Assembly (NCBI GenBank): GCA_015680685.1
Contig: MNCI01002657.1
Location: 225,858 to 289,857, forward strand
Source of the DNA: Gnetum montanum
Taxonomy: Eukaryota; Streptophyta; Gnetopsida; Gnetales; Gnetaceae
Direction of reading: 5' to 3'
DNA length: 64,000 nt
Position numbers and translations under genes: made by a program. Each line of letters begins with the position of its first letter. The stretch's first letter is position 1. The notes beneath the pieces are model-generated. The model did not search any database and was not told the origin of the DNA. It saw only the letters and a program-made list of their open reading frames with translations. This document shows, piece by piece, positions 20,901 through 33,320 of this stretch.

Positions 20901-23837
20901 CTAGGGAAAGATCATAATTCCTAGGCATGCATTTACTATACTTAGCCATGCCCTTCCCATTATTATTGGGAAGTCCCCTTTGTCATTGTTTACTTGGATC
21001 ACTAGGAAATCAGCTAGGTAGGACCAACCACACACAGTGGTAACGATGTCCTCCACCAATCCCAAAGGAATAGTGATGGACTGGTCTACCAACTCTAGGT
21101 GAATATTGCTCTTCTTTAGTAGAGGCAGGTTACAGGCTTTATACATTTCTTGCGATATCAAGTTGACTCCGGAACCTGAGTCCAAAAGAGCTTTACAAGG
21201 TTCATTCCCAACAACTTGGAGATAGATTAAGGGACTTTCGGGGTTAGAGAATTTCCTAGGAAGGTGGCCTTCCTTGATCCAATCAGTGACGGTATGTGTT
21301 AACATAATCGTATGCGTTGAGCTCTGTTGTTGGTTTGAAGGGAGCTTCGAAGCCTTATTTGATGGAGGAACGTTTGGAGGCTCAACCGCTTGTGGTTGTG
21401 AGAACTTGTTTGGACTGTTAGTTCTGAAGAAAGGTCTTCTCCTTGTACGGTTGCCAGAACCAGTAGCGGGTTGAAGGTTTATAGCTCTCGTAGCATTGCG
21501 TTGTTGTGGTTGAGTGGGAAATTCGCCTTGCATCGCTAGAGCGGGTGGTAGTGGAGTTATTGGTGTAAGAGTGGTAGACGGATTTGGAGGATGGTATGCA
21601 TGTGGTGTGTCTCTCCCAGGAGGAGTCCTATAGTACTCCCAAGCTTGGTAGTGACGTTGCGGGGTTGCGTGACCAACAGAGTCACTTGGAGAGATTGACT
21701 ACTGCACGTAATAGTCATATGGATCCAATTTCCGGTAAGGGTACTGTTGTCTCAGCGGCGGTATTCTCCATGACTATGGATATTGCCACTGCTGGTGTTG
21801 CTCGATAGGTTGTGGTGGAGTTCTACTTGGATAATATGTTAATGGTTGGTGGAACTGCCTTGGATTACCTTGGGGATAAGGTAACCATTGGGGTGCTTGC
21901 CGTTTGTTAAGTCTTGGGTTGAGTGCGTACACCCTAGACTCTTGTAGATGTGAGATTATCGGGCAACATCTCTTAGGATGGTCATATTGGCATATCTCAC
22001 ATCCACCATCATTGTTTGTATCCAAATCCACAACCTCTTTGGTGATAGCCATTTTTCCCTTACCTTTGTTACGTGCATGATCCAAATCCCTCTTCTTCTT
22101 TTTATCATGGTCACTACTTCACTTCTTAGAATCCTCTACGATTTTTAGGACAGTTTCAAATCTACTATCTAAGGAGTCCCACATTTGATCTACCTTAGTT
22201 GACACTTCTGTTGTTAGTTTTTGAAGCAGCAAGGTTTTTCTATTCACCATCTCCTTGAGTGGTGACTCATCTTCCTCACGGAATCTCACTCCCCTTTTTC
22301 GAAGGGAAGGATCATGGTTGTACTCTTCCATGCTTTCTCTTTTGCGTAGCTCTCCTTCTTCCTTAGCTACTTGCTCCAACAATCTATGAACCTCATGGGA
22401 CCTAAGCTTAGATAATCTCCCTTGGGCATATGTTCTAAGGATTCTCCTAGTTTCGTGCCTAAGCCCATCTACGAGCTGGCGTAGTTGATCCCATTGTGCG
22501 TAACCATGGCCCGGGCAACGATGTAACAATGCATAGTATCGGCCCATGGAAGCATCCAAGGGTTCATGATTACCCTACTTCCATCCTTGGATCTGCTTTT
22601 GCAAGTTGGACACTCGGGAGTACGTTTGATATTTATCGTTAAACAGTTCTAGCATCGTACTCCACCTTCAAATGGATTCCAGTTCTAAGGATCAGTACCA
22701 ACTTTCTGCTTCTTTTATGAGTGTCCTTGGGAACAACTTTAATTTTTGCCACTCATTTTCAATATTTTGCAAGGCACAAGCATTGTGAAATGCCTATAAG
22801 TGGTTCTGCGGATTAGCATTGTATCCCCCCTTAAATTGTGGGATATTATTCATCTCTAGTCTCTTGATTCGGCTATCTTTTTGGTGCCTTGTAGATATTC
22901 TAATAGCCTCCGTAATGTCTAACATGCTCCAGGTTGCAAGTAGGGGTTCGTCATGGTCATTTCTCTCATGGCGTCTGTGATTTCTACATCGTTCCCTACT
23001 TTCCCTTCTTCCATGTCGTGATTCCCTAGAATGCCCTCGTCCTCACTCTCGACTCTCTCGTCGAGGTTTCTCATTTTGCTTACCCTTATCCTCATGATGA
23101 GGTTCCTTATGACTACGTCCCAATGTCAAAGGAGAGGGTGAATGTTGTGATGAAGGTGAAGAAGAAGGGGAACCATCACCATGATGATGTTTCCTACCCT
23201 CTCTTCGGTGATCTTAGCCTCGAGCGTGATGACGATCAGAATGCCCATCCTTGTCTTGTGTTTGTGTTCCCTCATTGAACACTTGGTGTTCGTGGGGATC
23301 AGAACTAGGGTTATGTATCGTGGAGTGCAGGTTCTGATACACCACCTCCTCACCATCATTAGGAGGGGGAACATTATTTTGTGGAGAACCTATTTAAATA
23401 GGTTCACCACCCTTAATTTCGCTTATGATGGGCAAAGCATTATGGGGGCCTTTGCCCTTCAACAATGTATGGTAACTCTCCTGCCGCAAGTCCCATTGAC
23501 GTTGCGCTTCGGTGGGATGGTAGTCCCTTGCATTGTAATTGCATGCAACGTACTCAACAGATAATTGTGGCATGTCAATTCATGCAAGGGCACGAAGCAG
23601 AATGTTGGGGACGGCTTTGTCTGGAGGCAATACTATGTTACCCTCCAAGTCTTTCCAACGCAGTTGTTTGTCTTGATGGTAGACAAAGGTAAAGTTGGGT
23701 ATATATTCATTGTGATGAATATATACCACACTGAATTGTTGAGGAACTGGTGGTTCTTGGTTATGTGTGTTATGCCGTCGACTGTCTCTTGTGTTATCCC
23801 TAGGCGGTGAAGTGCTCTTGTTCGAAGAAGAAGACAA
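20901..23837 (-). pseudogene. Gag-protease polyprotein of the non-autonomous gypsy element
   Basis: Starts MSSSSNKSTSP at 23837, 148 bases inside the 5' LTR. In order: an N-terminal segment with VYIHHNEYIPNFTFVYHQDK; a basic Ser/Arg/His-rich linker (about 23240-22990); the Gag capsid-like retrotransposon domain with KGGYNANPQNHL, EWQKLKLFPRTL and MLELFNDKYQTYSRV (22870-22600) and GRYYALLHRCPGHGY (22540); a knuckle CEICQYDHPKRCC near 22000 (C-x2-C-x3-H-x3/4-C); a Pro/Gln-rich linker; then an aspartic protease with ALLDSGSGVNLISQEMY near 21200 and FPIIMGRAWL near 20975. A few stops (after residue 85 and near 22570, 22115, 21770) interrupt what was one frame. The protease motif itself looks intact. 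The protein ends without joining a polymerase. Confidence 0.85.
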
Positions 23838-23965
23838 TTTGGTCTTACTCGGTGTGCTATTTACCGTTATGTTATTTTTTTCGTTTGATCAACCCTAAGG
23901 GTTTGTTATAGCTCCCAATGATGTGAATGATTTCCTATGTTCTACATAGCACACAAACAACTAAG

Positions 23966-23983
23966 CCCCCAGCAATGGCACGA
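23966..23983 (-). other. primer-binding site (tRNA-Asp-like)
   Basis: TCGTGCCATTGCTGGGGG on the minus strand follows the 5' LTR. It resembles TGGCGCCGTTGCCGGGG, the complement of the plant tRNA-Asp 3' end used by Athila/Tat elements, with differences largely of CG-to-TG/CA type. Equivalent sites occur at 38303 and 60319. Confidence 0.7.
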
Positions 23984-23984
23984 A

Positions 23985-24785
23985 TGATGAGTGGCGAGGT
24001 ACCCCTACACTCAACCATACGAATACGAGCATCTGACGCGCGATTCGGTCGAACTCCAAGGACTAAGTGCTTATGCGCCCTAATGGAACACTTAAGGTTA
24101 ATCAATCGTTGTCTTCCCAAGCTTACTTGTATTTGTCACAATTGTATGGTTAAGTAAGCTTGAGGCATGTGATTTTTATGTCTTTTCTCTTTTTATCGTC
24201 TATGCTAAGAGGGAATGGTGAAGAGACTAAATGACTAACTTTAATTAATTAAGTTCTAATTGTCCTAGCATTAGTATCTGTTCTCACTTGTCGTATACAC
24301 CCTAAACCAGTGCAACGCTACTGGGATTACCAAACGCTACTCGTTACTGGGTTACCAAGCATTACACACGTGCTCGAAGCGGTCGTACTAAATGCACTTA
24401 ACTAAGAGAGTTAAGGGTTGAGAAGGATTAATTATCTAAGAAAGCACTTAAGCATTTAATAGTGTTTTAAATCCTATTTAGCTTAGTCCATATGTTGTAA
24501 GGTTTATCAGAAAGTTCGTCTTTATTTCCGTACACAAATGTGTGCTCAGGTATAATTTGCTCGAATAAAGATCTGTTCACTTTGAGACTCCTACTACAGG
24601 CACATGAAAATTATTCTATCTCTAGAATGGTAAAACTTCCAGAGTTTAGCTAAGGGTCTAGATCTAGATGGGAAAACAAGGGAAAGCCGCCTCTTATTTA
24701 TAGAACTGGCGACGGGCTGCGATATCGCGTACGTGATATCGTAAGGGCTGACGCAATATCGCGGATGCGATATCGTGTCCCATCA
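23985..24785 (-). repeat. 5' LTR of the Gag-protease element
   Basis: 801 bases, aligned along its length with 17818-18621. Sense orientation begins TGATGGGACACGATATCGC and carries TCTATAAATAAGAGG upstream of the transcription start (near 24703-24690). Confidence 0.9.
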
Positions 24786-24790
24786 CCTGG
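24786..24790. repeat. target-site duplication CCTGG, right copy
   Basis: Matches 17813-17817. Confidence 0.85.
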
Positions 24791-27700
24791 TTCTACTAAA
24801 AAATTCTACTGATTGTATTTCACAAGGACTTATTGAAATGAGATGGTCCATTAATATAGAAAGAGATTTGAAAAATAAAGCTTAACATTGAACTTAAAAT
24901 GAAGGGTTGTCAAAAGCAAAACTAACTATGATTATATGTACCTTAAGTCCATACAACCATTACAATGCTTTGATAGAACTTAACTAGAACATAGTGGTGT
25001 ATTAGCATATCCCTTAAGGACTTATACAACTACAAGTTGTTCAGTATATTGGGAATGTGCTCCTAGCTCCTCACTCATTTCCTTTATGTTTCTTTTCTAT
25101 ATTTGGGCCATCTGTTATATGTTTGTGTTAGGGTATGATGTAGTTTGGATTCATGTAGTCTTTAAAGGTGTGATATGTGGTCAAAGTAGTGGTTAGAGGT
25201 ATGATGTTTTAATGTTTGAAGCCTAAGGAAGGTTTAGTTACAAATTATTCCAAAAGAAAAATTAAGGGCCAAGAGCCTTCATGCTGGGCCATCACAATTG
25301 TGGCAAAATCCTCAACCCCAAAACCCACACTTTACAACATGAACATCTACTTCAGTTGAATTAGCTTATTAAATATGTAATTATCCATGAAATTTGGGTG
25401 ATGCTAAGTGGATGCACATACATGAAAACCTAGATTTTGGTACTTTATGTTATATAATTCTTCTAACTTAGTAGGGCAAGCCAATCAAATGGAAAACATC
25501 TATTTAAATATTACTGCTATGTTTTAGGCTATATATATTCACTTTCAACTCTATGGGAGAACCCAAATACTTGCCACACTAGTACTCAATCTACTTATCT
25601 CTTGAAGAAGCAAGAATGATGGATGGCACTTACAATAATGCCTTCATTGAATACAATTAGTCATTTAGTCTTACAGGATAACATGAACTCCAATCATTCT
25701 AATAATACATGAACTTATTTATGGTGAGGACCAAGTCCCAACATTCCAAATTGAAGCCAAATGCTACAAAATTCTCACAACAACACATAATGAAAAACAA
25801 GAAAAGGAATGTAATTCTTTATTCTTTCTTGAAAACATGAAGATTCACAAAAACATTGGAAGTAAACATCCCAAGGACAAACAACATTCAAGATCTTCAC
25901 AATCACACTTCTTTCACACAAGACATAAGCCAAACAACAATGGCTCTCATCACCTCCTCACATACTATTGCCCATTATGGCTACAACAAGAATTAAGTGC
26001 TTAAGAAGAGCTCACTCGCACACACTCTCTCCCCCAAGATACTCTATTGAGGCTTTCTAGCCTCCTCCCTTGAGAATAACCTTCTAGCTCTTAATTGGCA
26101 TAATTTTCTTGATTAGCCCGCCCAAAATTTGGCCTTTGATACCTCTTTATAGCTTTTCAAGTGATCCTTTGTCTTCCCTTAAAATTAGAATTCAATTTGA
26201 AATATGTTGGAATCCATATGAGACATCTTCAAGAAAAAGGAGACATCTTGTCCAAATGTAGAGATCATAGAGGAGACATCTTAAATTTAGCTAAGACATC
26301 TTGGGATCATTGGAGATATCTTAGCTAATACATCTTAACATAGCTGGGATGTTTGGAGAATGCCTGAGACATCTTGGGTGTAGCTAAGACATCTTGAATG
26401 TAGCTGAGGCATCTCATTTGTCATGGCCAAAAATAAAGATGCTTGTTTTGAGGTCTGAAACCTCTATACACATCCAAGAAAGTATCCATTAATTTCGAAA
26501 CCTCCTAAACTCATTAAAATAGGTGAAAAACACCTTGAAACATGTTAAAACTTAGGGAGAAGACCCCATCATGGGAGAGATGGTACATCGGCCTATTTGA
26601 TGTTCACATTAATTTGGGTGTCATCTCTAGTTTTCCCTATAAAGAGGTTATGGCAGCAAGTGAATGCATCAATAACATAGACATGTTCATATAAATTGAC
26701 ACAACTAAAGCATTAGTATGTCTCTAATTACTAGAATGACTTATTATTTCTTCTATTTCATTGTTGGTTATGCTTGACTATGTTAAGAAGTAGCAAATGA
26801 CTTGGGAAGGTTGGGACAAAAGACCAACATAAGTAGGTGTTGATGGCTTAGGTAGTGTAGCCTCAATACGGTAGACCAACCAGGTACAAATGCACATCAT
26901 GAATGTCAAAGAATATGATAGTTTGTGTCTTATACCAACCCCATTCTTTCTCGATAAACCAATTGGTGGGTTGACTTAATCAATCTATTTATATCTAGTT
27001 AGGTGTCATACCCTAGTAATTCATACTTAGATTTTCAACCAATTTAAAATTTCCATTAAAGTAATGAGACATAAAATAGCATAAGTTTAATTCTTAAGTA
27101 ATTAATCATTTAATGGCTTAAATCCATCACTAAAATAAAACATAATTCATTAATTAAAGTTACATCATAATCCACATTACATCTTATATAGATCTCAAGT
27201 TCAAGTTACAAATTACACATTGTCGACAAATTCCATAAAAAAATTCCAACATTACATTCATCCTCAAGAAACATAAACAATTTATTCTTTTAATTCTTCG
27301 CATAACTCCAAGGTCTTGTTAACTTAATTTCTATTTCTAGCACCACCTACCTAATTTGCATGGACACATATAGGAAAGAGTTAGTACTTCTTTAGTAGGT
27401 AATCATAGCTCAATCTCCTAGAATAGAGCTACAAATAGAACGTTAGTGTTATAGATTAATACATGACCATTTTATATTTTTCAATATCATGTTTAAGTTT
27501 CCAATTTGTGTTTACCAATGACCATATCAAGGTTTCCATCTAAATACTAGGATTACCGATAAAATAATAGAATCCAATGAAAAGGTGTTTCATTGTTCTC
27601 AACTATGCCTCATGTCTTTCTCCATATTGATTATTCTCAACTGTTGTGCTTGAGAAGTCTTTCCATACCTGGTTGCCTCCTTCACCATAGCACTACCTCA

Positions 27701-29735
27701 TAGTATTTGCTTAGCATCTAACTACCTAAGTCATGTTCTCTCTTTTAAGTTACTTGTCATGATATATTACTGCTTGATCCACATCCCACATAATAGTCAT
27801 TGTGATTTACTAGTCTTCAAGATAAGTAAAGCTACTATTGGTGCTTCTCAACATGATCATCAATGCACTTGGTAGCTTTAACTTCCCCCATGAAGAACTA
27901 GCATCCCTTTTTAATATTAAAGTTATTTTGTAAGCTATAGGAGTTTTTCCTAGCATTTCATAATGGTTGCTGCTTCTACCATTGATGTTAGAAAGTTGGA
28001 TTTCATATCAATTTCCAATGACTTCGCCATCATCGAAGTTTTGATTGTTTTCCATAAATTGATCTGCATCTTGTACTATGTTTCATCCTACATAGCCATA
28101 GTTCTAGAATTTCTTCATAGCATAGTTACATCCCATCCTATAGCTATGTCACAACAATTTTACATTTCTAAGAGATTAGGTTTCATGTTTCATTCCTTAT
28201 GTATTTTTATTATTTTGCTTTCATATCTTGTTGCCAAATGGTATTCTTAGTTATGCACTTTCATGTCTCAGTTTTCCCAAGTTTGAAACCCTCATTCACT
28301 AGTTTTGGTTGAGAATAAATAGTTGTAAATAATAACATTCAAGATTTTCATGAAAGATTGGACATTTATAAATATCATTTTAAACATCATGTTTCATGAT
28401 TTTCACATTGGATTTATGTCATGAAAAATGATAGCCATCCCACATTTATGAAATATGTATAATTGATGCAAAAACGTCACAGTAGATTACCTTAAAAGAA
28501 ACCATTAGATCTCCCAATATATATAAGGTAGGATGATGAAATTTTATTTATCTAAAATCCTTATGAAATTTCCTATATATGAAAAAATAATTAATTAAAA
28601 TGATGCTAAAAAATTATAGTTATGAACTAATCCTTCTAGGCTATCAAACTTTTCAACAATTCTAATTATTCAACTTCTCCTACAATTATCTCCTCAACTA
28701 TTAAGGATATGGTTCTAAATTTTTACCAACATGCTTCTACCATTTTTAGCTTTTCTAAAAATTAAGAATCATGTAAAAATGTTGAGAATGGAGGAATATA
28801 TAAAGAGATCATTGATTGTCAGCCATGCTTTCTAGTATTAAGTTAAAAGAGGAAATGGCAACTTCACCACACTATGTGCATGTTTTCATGTGTGAGGAGT
28901 CTAGGCATGAGTCATGGGAGATATCTTGGATGCTTGGGAAATGATAAAATCATGAATTTACATTGATAGAAGCTTTGAAAGTGATTGTAAATTGAGGCTT
29001 TTAAAGTGTTTTTAACACTAAAGTTAAACAAAATTAAGGAGAAATGGATAAGTAAGGATGCATAATGATAAAGATATTAATGTTTTATGTTTTGGGATTA
29101 TAGAGTTCGTCCATAGATTATATTTTCAAGAGCTATAAAAGTAGGTGTCCTTCTCATAATAGGATCCTACCTATAATGCCCTTGTATAACCATTTCATAA
29201 GGTGTCTATGGGCATATAGGAAATTGATTGAATTACTATTAAAACATATGTGGAACTGTCATTATTGGAATCTTACATCATACTAAACAAAACCATTAAA
29301 TTCATAATTGTACATAGTAATGAGGTATAGTATAATTAGAAGGAACTGCATAAATCAAGACATGAAATACCTTATCATGTTCATAATGAATCTTTCATAT
29401 AGGTAATCATTTAATTAATTAACCTTACCTATTAGTTGGGAATTCACACCAAGTCCATACTACTTATAGTGATATCACATTACGTTGTCCTAGGCCCATC
29501 ACCATGAGATGAATCATAACAACACCAAAAGATCATCACTCAACAAAAAAAATTAGAAAATATTCTTTAAGTTCAAAGACAAATTATTTAATTATTGATG
29601 TATGATTTATGGATCTCAACCATCGGTTAGAGGGGTGCCTTTAGGCATGGGTCACATGTCTTTCTAGGCACATGGTGGAACTAGTTCAAGAGACCATGAG
29701 ATTCTTGGAAGTATCCTACCTTTAGGTATGGATCA
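24791..29735. other. non-coding stretch with eroded LTR-like sequence
   Basis: Nearly 5 kb without recognisable protein similarity. Between about 25740 and 26600 the minus strand has an LTR-like arrangement: a 20-bp repeat array (26220-26413), GCTATAAAGAG TATA box (26153-26143) and GGGACTTGGTCC near 25745-25730; ends and partner were not found. The hydrophobic frame at 27963-28250 is AT-driven and not convincing as a gene. Confidence 0.4.
26220..26413. repeat. degenerate 20-bp tandem array (GAGACATCTT)
   Basis: Units beginning GAGACATCTT or AAGACATCTT recur about every 20 bases (26220, 26240, 26273, 26294, 26313 and on to 26413), with two longer spacings. The array lies just upstream (minus strand) of a TATA box at 26143-26153, the same position as the palindromic arrays in the gypsy LTRs of this window. 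Confidence 0.75.
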
Positions 29736-29740
29736 CATGT
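29736..29740. repeat. target-site duplication CATGT, left copy
   Basis: CATGT directly before the solo LTR; repeated at 30520-30524. Confidence 0.85.
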
Positions 29741-29760
29741 TGATGAGTCATGAATTTGTT

Positions 29761-29899
29761 GGCTGTGATATCATAGCCGTGATATCACAGTTGTGATATA
29801 TTAGCCTTGTTGTATCAGTAGCTGAGATATCGCAGCGGTTGTGATATCGCAGCCGCGATATCTCATCCCCTGCGATATCGCATACGCGATATCGCGCCT
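29761..29899. repeat. palindromic GATATC array in U3
   Basis: Nine imperfect units of roughly 14-17 bases of the form (C/T)GTGATATC(A/G)CAG; seven contain an exact GATATC. The last two units form a near-perfect longer palindrome, GCGATATCGCATACGCGATA. Confidence 0.9.
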
Positions 29900-30072
29900 T
29901 GCCACAATGTCTATAAATAAGAGGCGGCTTTCCCAGTTTTAGAGTAGCGAAGCTCTGGCAATTTGATCCCTCCAGAGTTAGATTTTTTTCCTGTGTCTGC
30001 CCGCAGTGTGGTGAATGTGATTGTACGGTGTCTTTATTCGAGTGTGCTGTACTTGGACACGCACATGACCGG

Positions 30073-30203
30073 NNNNNNNNNNNNNNNNNNNNNNNNNNNN
30101 NNNNNNNNNNNNNNNNNNNNNNNNNNNNNNNNNNNNNNNNNNNNNNNNNNNNNNNNNNNNNNNNNNNNNNNNNNNNNNNNNNNNNNNNNNNNNNNNNNNN
30201 NNN
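30073..30203. other. assembly gap (131 N)
   Basis: Undetermined bases inside the solo LTR. By comparison with the LTR at 37480, R/U5 sequence is hidden here. Confidence 0.99.
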
Positions 30204-30519
30204 TTGATCAAGGAATCAGTTGCTCGTCGCACTTAGGCTAGATTAGATTTTCTTACCCTTTTCCTCCTAGCTTAGCTTAGTTAAATATTATTTTCCACTG
30301 CCTTCAGGAGTAGCATAGATTAGGAAACACATCATACACCTCATCTGGACTAAACCATACGTGACAGATGCAATACTAGTCCAGGTGGGAAGACAGCAAA
30401 CTGCGACCTAAGGCTAACTATCTAGGTGCCACAACTAGTCCATCTGTGGAGTTCAACCGGATCGCGTGTGCGACGCTCGTTTTATATGGTTGAGCGTAGG
30501 GGTACCTTGCCACTCATCA

Positions 30520-30524
30520 CATGT
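30520..30524. repeat. target-site duplication CATGT, right copy
   Basis: Matches 29736-29740. Confidence 0.85.
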
Positions 30525-31330
30525 GCTTCTAGTGGTACCTCAAGAATGATTTTAGCCTATGTTAACCAATTAATTATTATTTTGATGCTCTTATTAGAGG
30601 ACTCCCTTAAAGCATAGATAACATATCTTTCCAATGTCACAGTAAGATAACAAATTATTATATAAAAAAGTATTTTCCAAATAATTCAAACATGAGTGAT
30701 AGTAGATCCAAGTGGAGTAGTGGGACCCATAGATAAGGTTCAAAGAGTTAAAAAATTCTTTTGATGTCATACCCTTTCCCAACCCTCTTAGTTTATCCTC
30801 CTTTCTTCAAGGCATGATAGTCATTGATTAATTTTAGTTTAAAATGGGATAAGAACCACATTAATCTCATGATAAGGATGTCTTATTTATGGAAATTAAG
30901 GGATGGATGATGTGATCTCACTATATGTGTAATTACTCCTTTAATAACTTGATAATATACAATACAATTCTAACAACAAAGTTGGTTTGTGCACATACAT
31001 GGTAATTTCTTTAACAAAAATGTAGAATATCTCAAAGAAATTATAATTATAAAAGAAATTTAAAAATAATAACTAATTGGAAAAATATAAATAATTTAAA
31101 ATTATTATATGATTAAAAAATATTTAATAAATTAAAAAGTGTAAGAAATTATAAAATAAAAAGATCAAAATTTACTTAGTTCAAACTAAGGAATCTCTCT
31201 ACTATGAATGAGTTTTGAGGAGGAGATATAGAAGATGGATTTGGTCATAATGATTGTTGAAATATTTGAGGCATTAGTTTGATAAGATTCTTACAATGGC
31301 TTGAATTACTATATATTCACTAGGATAAGC
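30525..31330. other. AT-rich non-coding stretch
   Basis: No protein similarity; possibly the eroded 3' end of the Athila/Tat-like element to the right. Confidence 0.35.
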
Positions 31331-31339
31331 TTTTATGGA

Positions 31340-31735
31340 TTAGAAGGGTGGTAAATTTGTAAGGTGCTAGACCTATAGACTACATGAACTATGTATGTCT
31401 CTTCCCAAAGCATTTGGAACTTAGTATGTTAAGGTACATGACTTGGGTTATAATGGGGAATCTAATCACCTAGTTGAAGGTTTAGGCATTTAATCCTAAG
31501 ATCATGTCTCTACTCTAAATGGATTTTATGAGCTTTGTTATGCATAATGTCTATGATTCTATTCTCACTTAGTACATTCAAGTTCATTAACCTCTCACAT
31601 TGTGCTAAGATAAGATCCTAGTCTAAGTATTAAGTGTACAAAGTTCTACTTTTATAGGTAGTTTAGGCATTTTTCCATATACCAGCTCATACGAAGAACA
31701 ACTAATAGGAAGTTTCCAAGTTGATCTATAAACCT
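31340..31735 (-). pseudogene. gypsy integrase C-terminal region
   Basis: Minus-strand reading gives YRSTWKLPISCSSYELVYGK near 31725-31670, then MPKLPIKVEL, NLQLGD and KFQMLWEETYIVH, which match the end of Athila/Tat integrases ('AYRTTWK...PY.LVYG..LP.E.E', '..GDLVL', 'KF...WEGPY.V'). Separated from the catalytic core at 34290-34830 by a copia-like insertion. Confidence 0.8.
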
Positions 31736-31746
31736 AAAAAACATCT

Positions 31747-31832
31747 ATCATAGGTAGGTATGTTTTTACGCTCTTAGGAAACTCAAATTATAGGATTGGT
31801 ATTTTGAGTATACATACAATCTTCATATTCTC
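31747..31832 (-). repeat. fragment repeating the copia-like LTR end
   Basis: About 85 bases (GTATGTTTTTACGCTCTTAGG, CTTCATAT) match 33329-33412 in the same orientation. It may be the remaining end of the 3' LTR of the copia-like insertion; similarity stops after CTTCATAT. Confidence 0.55.
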
Positions 31833-33307
31833 ATCAAGTTGATCAAGATTTATCCATGGGCTAGCTCTGCTAATATCAAAATCTTGCTAAAATAGGAAGG
31901 ATGAAAGCAAAGAATTCTTTTTAATGACATGGGTGTCTATGAATGGAATATAAACGCTCCTATCATTCATTATCATATGAATAAGGTCTTTAGTGATATG
32001 AGCACAAATGAACTTACCCCTATAGAAGTTCTCCATCACGTCATTGTTTTAAGTTTTAAGACTCTTCAATGTTTTTTCTTCCATCATTAATTGGCTTGCT
32101 ATCAGCTTGATAGTAGATCCTAATAGCCCAATAGCTTCTAGAACTACTTGAACATCCAAGTTAACCTTACTGGAGAAATAATTATAATTAAACATAATGA
32201 TTTTCTTCAATTTCAACTTAGATTAGATTGATGGGTGGCATCATAAAACTCTCTTCACCTTTCAGAATTCCATCAAAATTGATCTTCTTTTTGGGGTTAA
32301 TTTTTTACAACAATCTTATCTTATGAATTATCCTCAAAGTTACAAGGTACTTAAGAACAATTTCACAATTGTAGTTTGCAAGATACTCTAATTTTCTCAA
32401 GATCAAAAAAACCCTTGTTCAGTTTGTCCTAAATTGTAATGTGTTCTTTTTGATGAATAATGATTGATTAAATAATTAGATTTTGGCAATGCATAACAGT
32501 GCATTAATTACTAGCATAAGTTTACAGTTATTTTGAGCATTAATGACTTTAGGTGATAATGGTCATAAATTGAATTCTATTATTTTCCCTTTTTTTAAGT
32601 ACAAGTATTTTGTTTGTCATAAGATCATCAAATTCTTTCTTCATACCATCATACCTTCATAACCTATTAGGAGTTTGGAAGGCTAGGCCTATAAGTTTTA
32701 TTCCTTGGGTATTTATTTTACTTTGATTTGGAATAATTAGAATTGTTTCTTAATTATGAGAATTGATCCTGAGATTTGTTGTTCTTGACATATTTTTTGC
32801 TAATGTTATGAACCTTGCTTCTGTAACATTCTTCCTTATCACGTTCTTGGGCCACGTATCTTTAAATAGTGTCAATCTTATCTTTAATTCATAATACCAC
32901 ATAGGTTAAATAGTTTATGTGATGTTACTATAGAGGATGAGTATTTTAGCTCTTTGTATACCTTGTATTAGCACTCAACTACTAAAAAACACTCTTCATC
33001 ATTTGTCCCAACATTCTAAATTGTTCATGTATAAGTTTCATCTTCATATGATTGGTCTCTAAATATTTATTCTTTGCAAACTAAAGATGCATTCACGTAC
33101 TTGCATAAATTCTTATGCTTGCCGCATCTTGGTTATCATTTTTAGCTCTCTTCTTATAGATTCTTTGAGACACTTTGAAATGACATGTCTCTTTGTAACT
33201 TTTTTTAGTTACTATATCAATGACCATTTTATTTCCTTTCTATCATTTGTTAATTCTTCATTAATTATAACTTCTTTTCATTAAAACACAGTTTATCAAT
33301 TTAAAGT
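31833..33307. other. non-coding interior of the copia-like insertion
   Basis: No Gag, protease or polymerase motif recognised in 1.5 kb. The insertion is either internally deleted or a non-autonomous type. Confidence 0.4.
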
Positions 33308-33320
33308 TGCTCTGATACCA
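33308..33320 (-). other. tRNA-iMet primer-binding site
   Basis: TGGTATCAGAGCA on the minus strand, identical to the canonical plant initiator-tRNA-Met binding site, immediately inside the LTR end. Confidence 0.8.

Larger units (their letters stand above)
17818..24785 (-). mobile_element. complete LTR retrotransposon coding only Gag and protease (gypsy family)
   Basis: Full-length element, 6968 bases, transcribed on the minus strand. Two LTRs (804 and 801 bases) with TGATG/CATCA ends, 5-bp duplication CCTGG, a primer-binding site next to the right LTR and a polypurine tract next to the left LTR. The internal 5.36 kb holds one Gag-protease frame (23837-20901) and about 2.2 kb of non-coding sequence; RT, RNase H and integrase are absent. 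It therefore depended on enzymes from a relative such as the pol-bearing element at 31.3-45.6 kb, whose protease and downstream sequence it shares up to about 20800. The LTRs differ mostly by C/T and G/A changes, by eye in the 5-7 percent range, so insertion is not recent. Confidence 0.9.
29741..30519 (+). mobile_element. solo LTR of the main gypsy family
   Basis: Starts TGATGAGTCATG and ends CCACTCATCA, flanked by CATGT on both sides, with no internal region. U3 has a nine-unit palindromic array (29761-29899), then CTATAAATAAGAGGCGG (TATA at 29912-29918). The downstream part shares GTACTTGGACACGCACATGACCG with the LTR at 37480 and GGTTGAGCGTAGGGGTACC near its end. A 131-base assembly gap hides the middle. 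Solo LTRs arise by recombination between the two LTRs of a full element. Confidence 0.9.

Noticed and set aside
26220-26413. Regularly spaced short repeats that could suggest a CRISPR-like array
   Set aside because: Period is about 20 bases with no unique spacers of constant length, the units are degenerate, and the genome is a plant's.
27963-28250. Hydrophobic 95-codon frame resembling a membrane protein
   Set aside because: Composition is what AT-rich DNA gives by chance; no motif, no neighbouring coding evidence.
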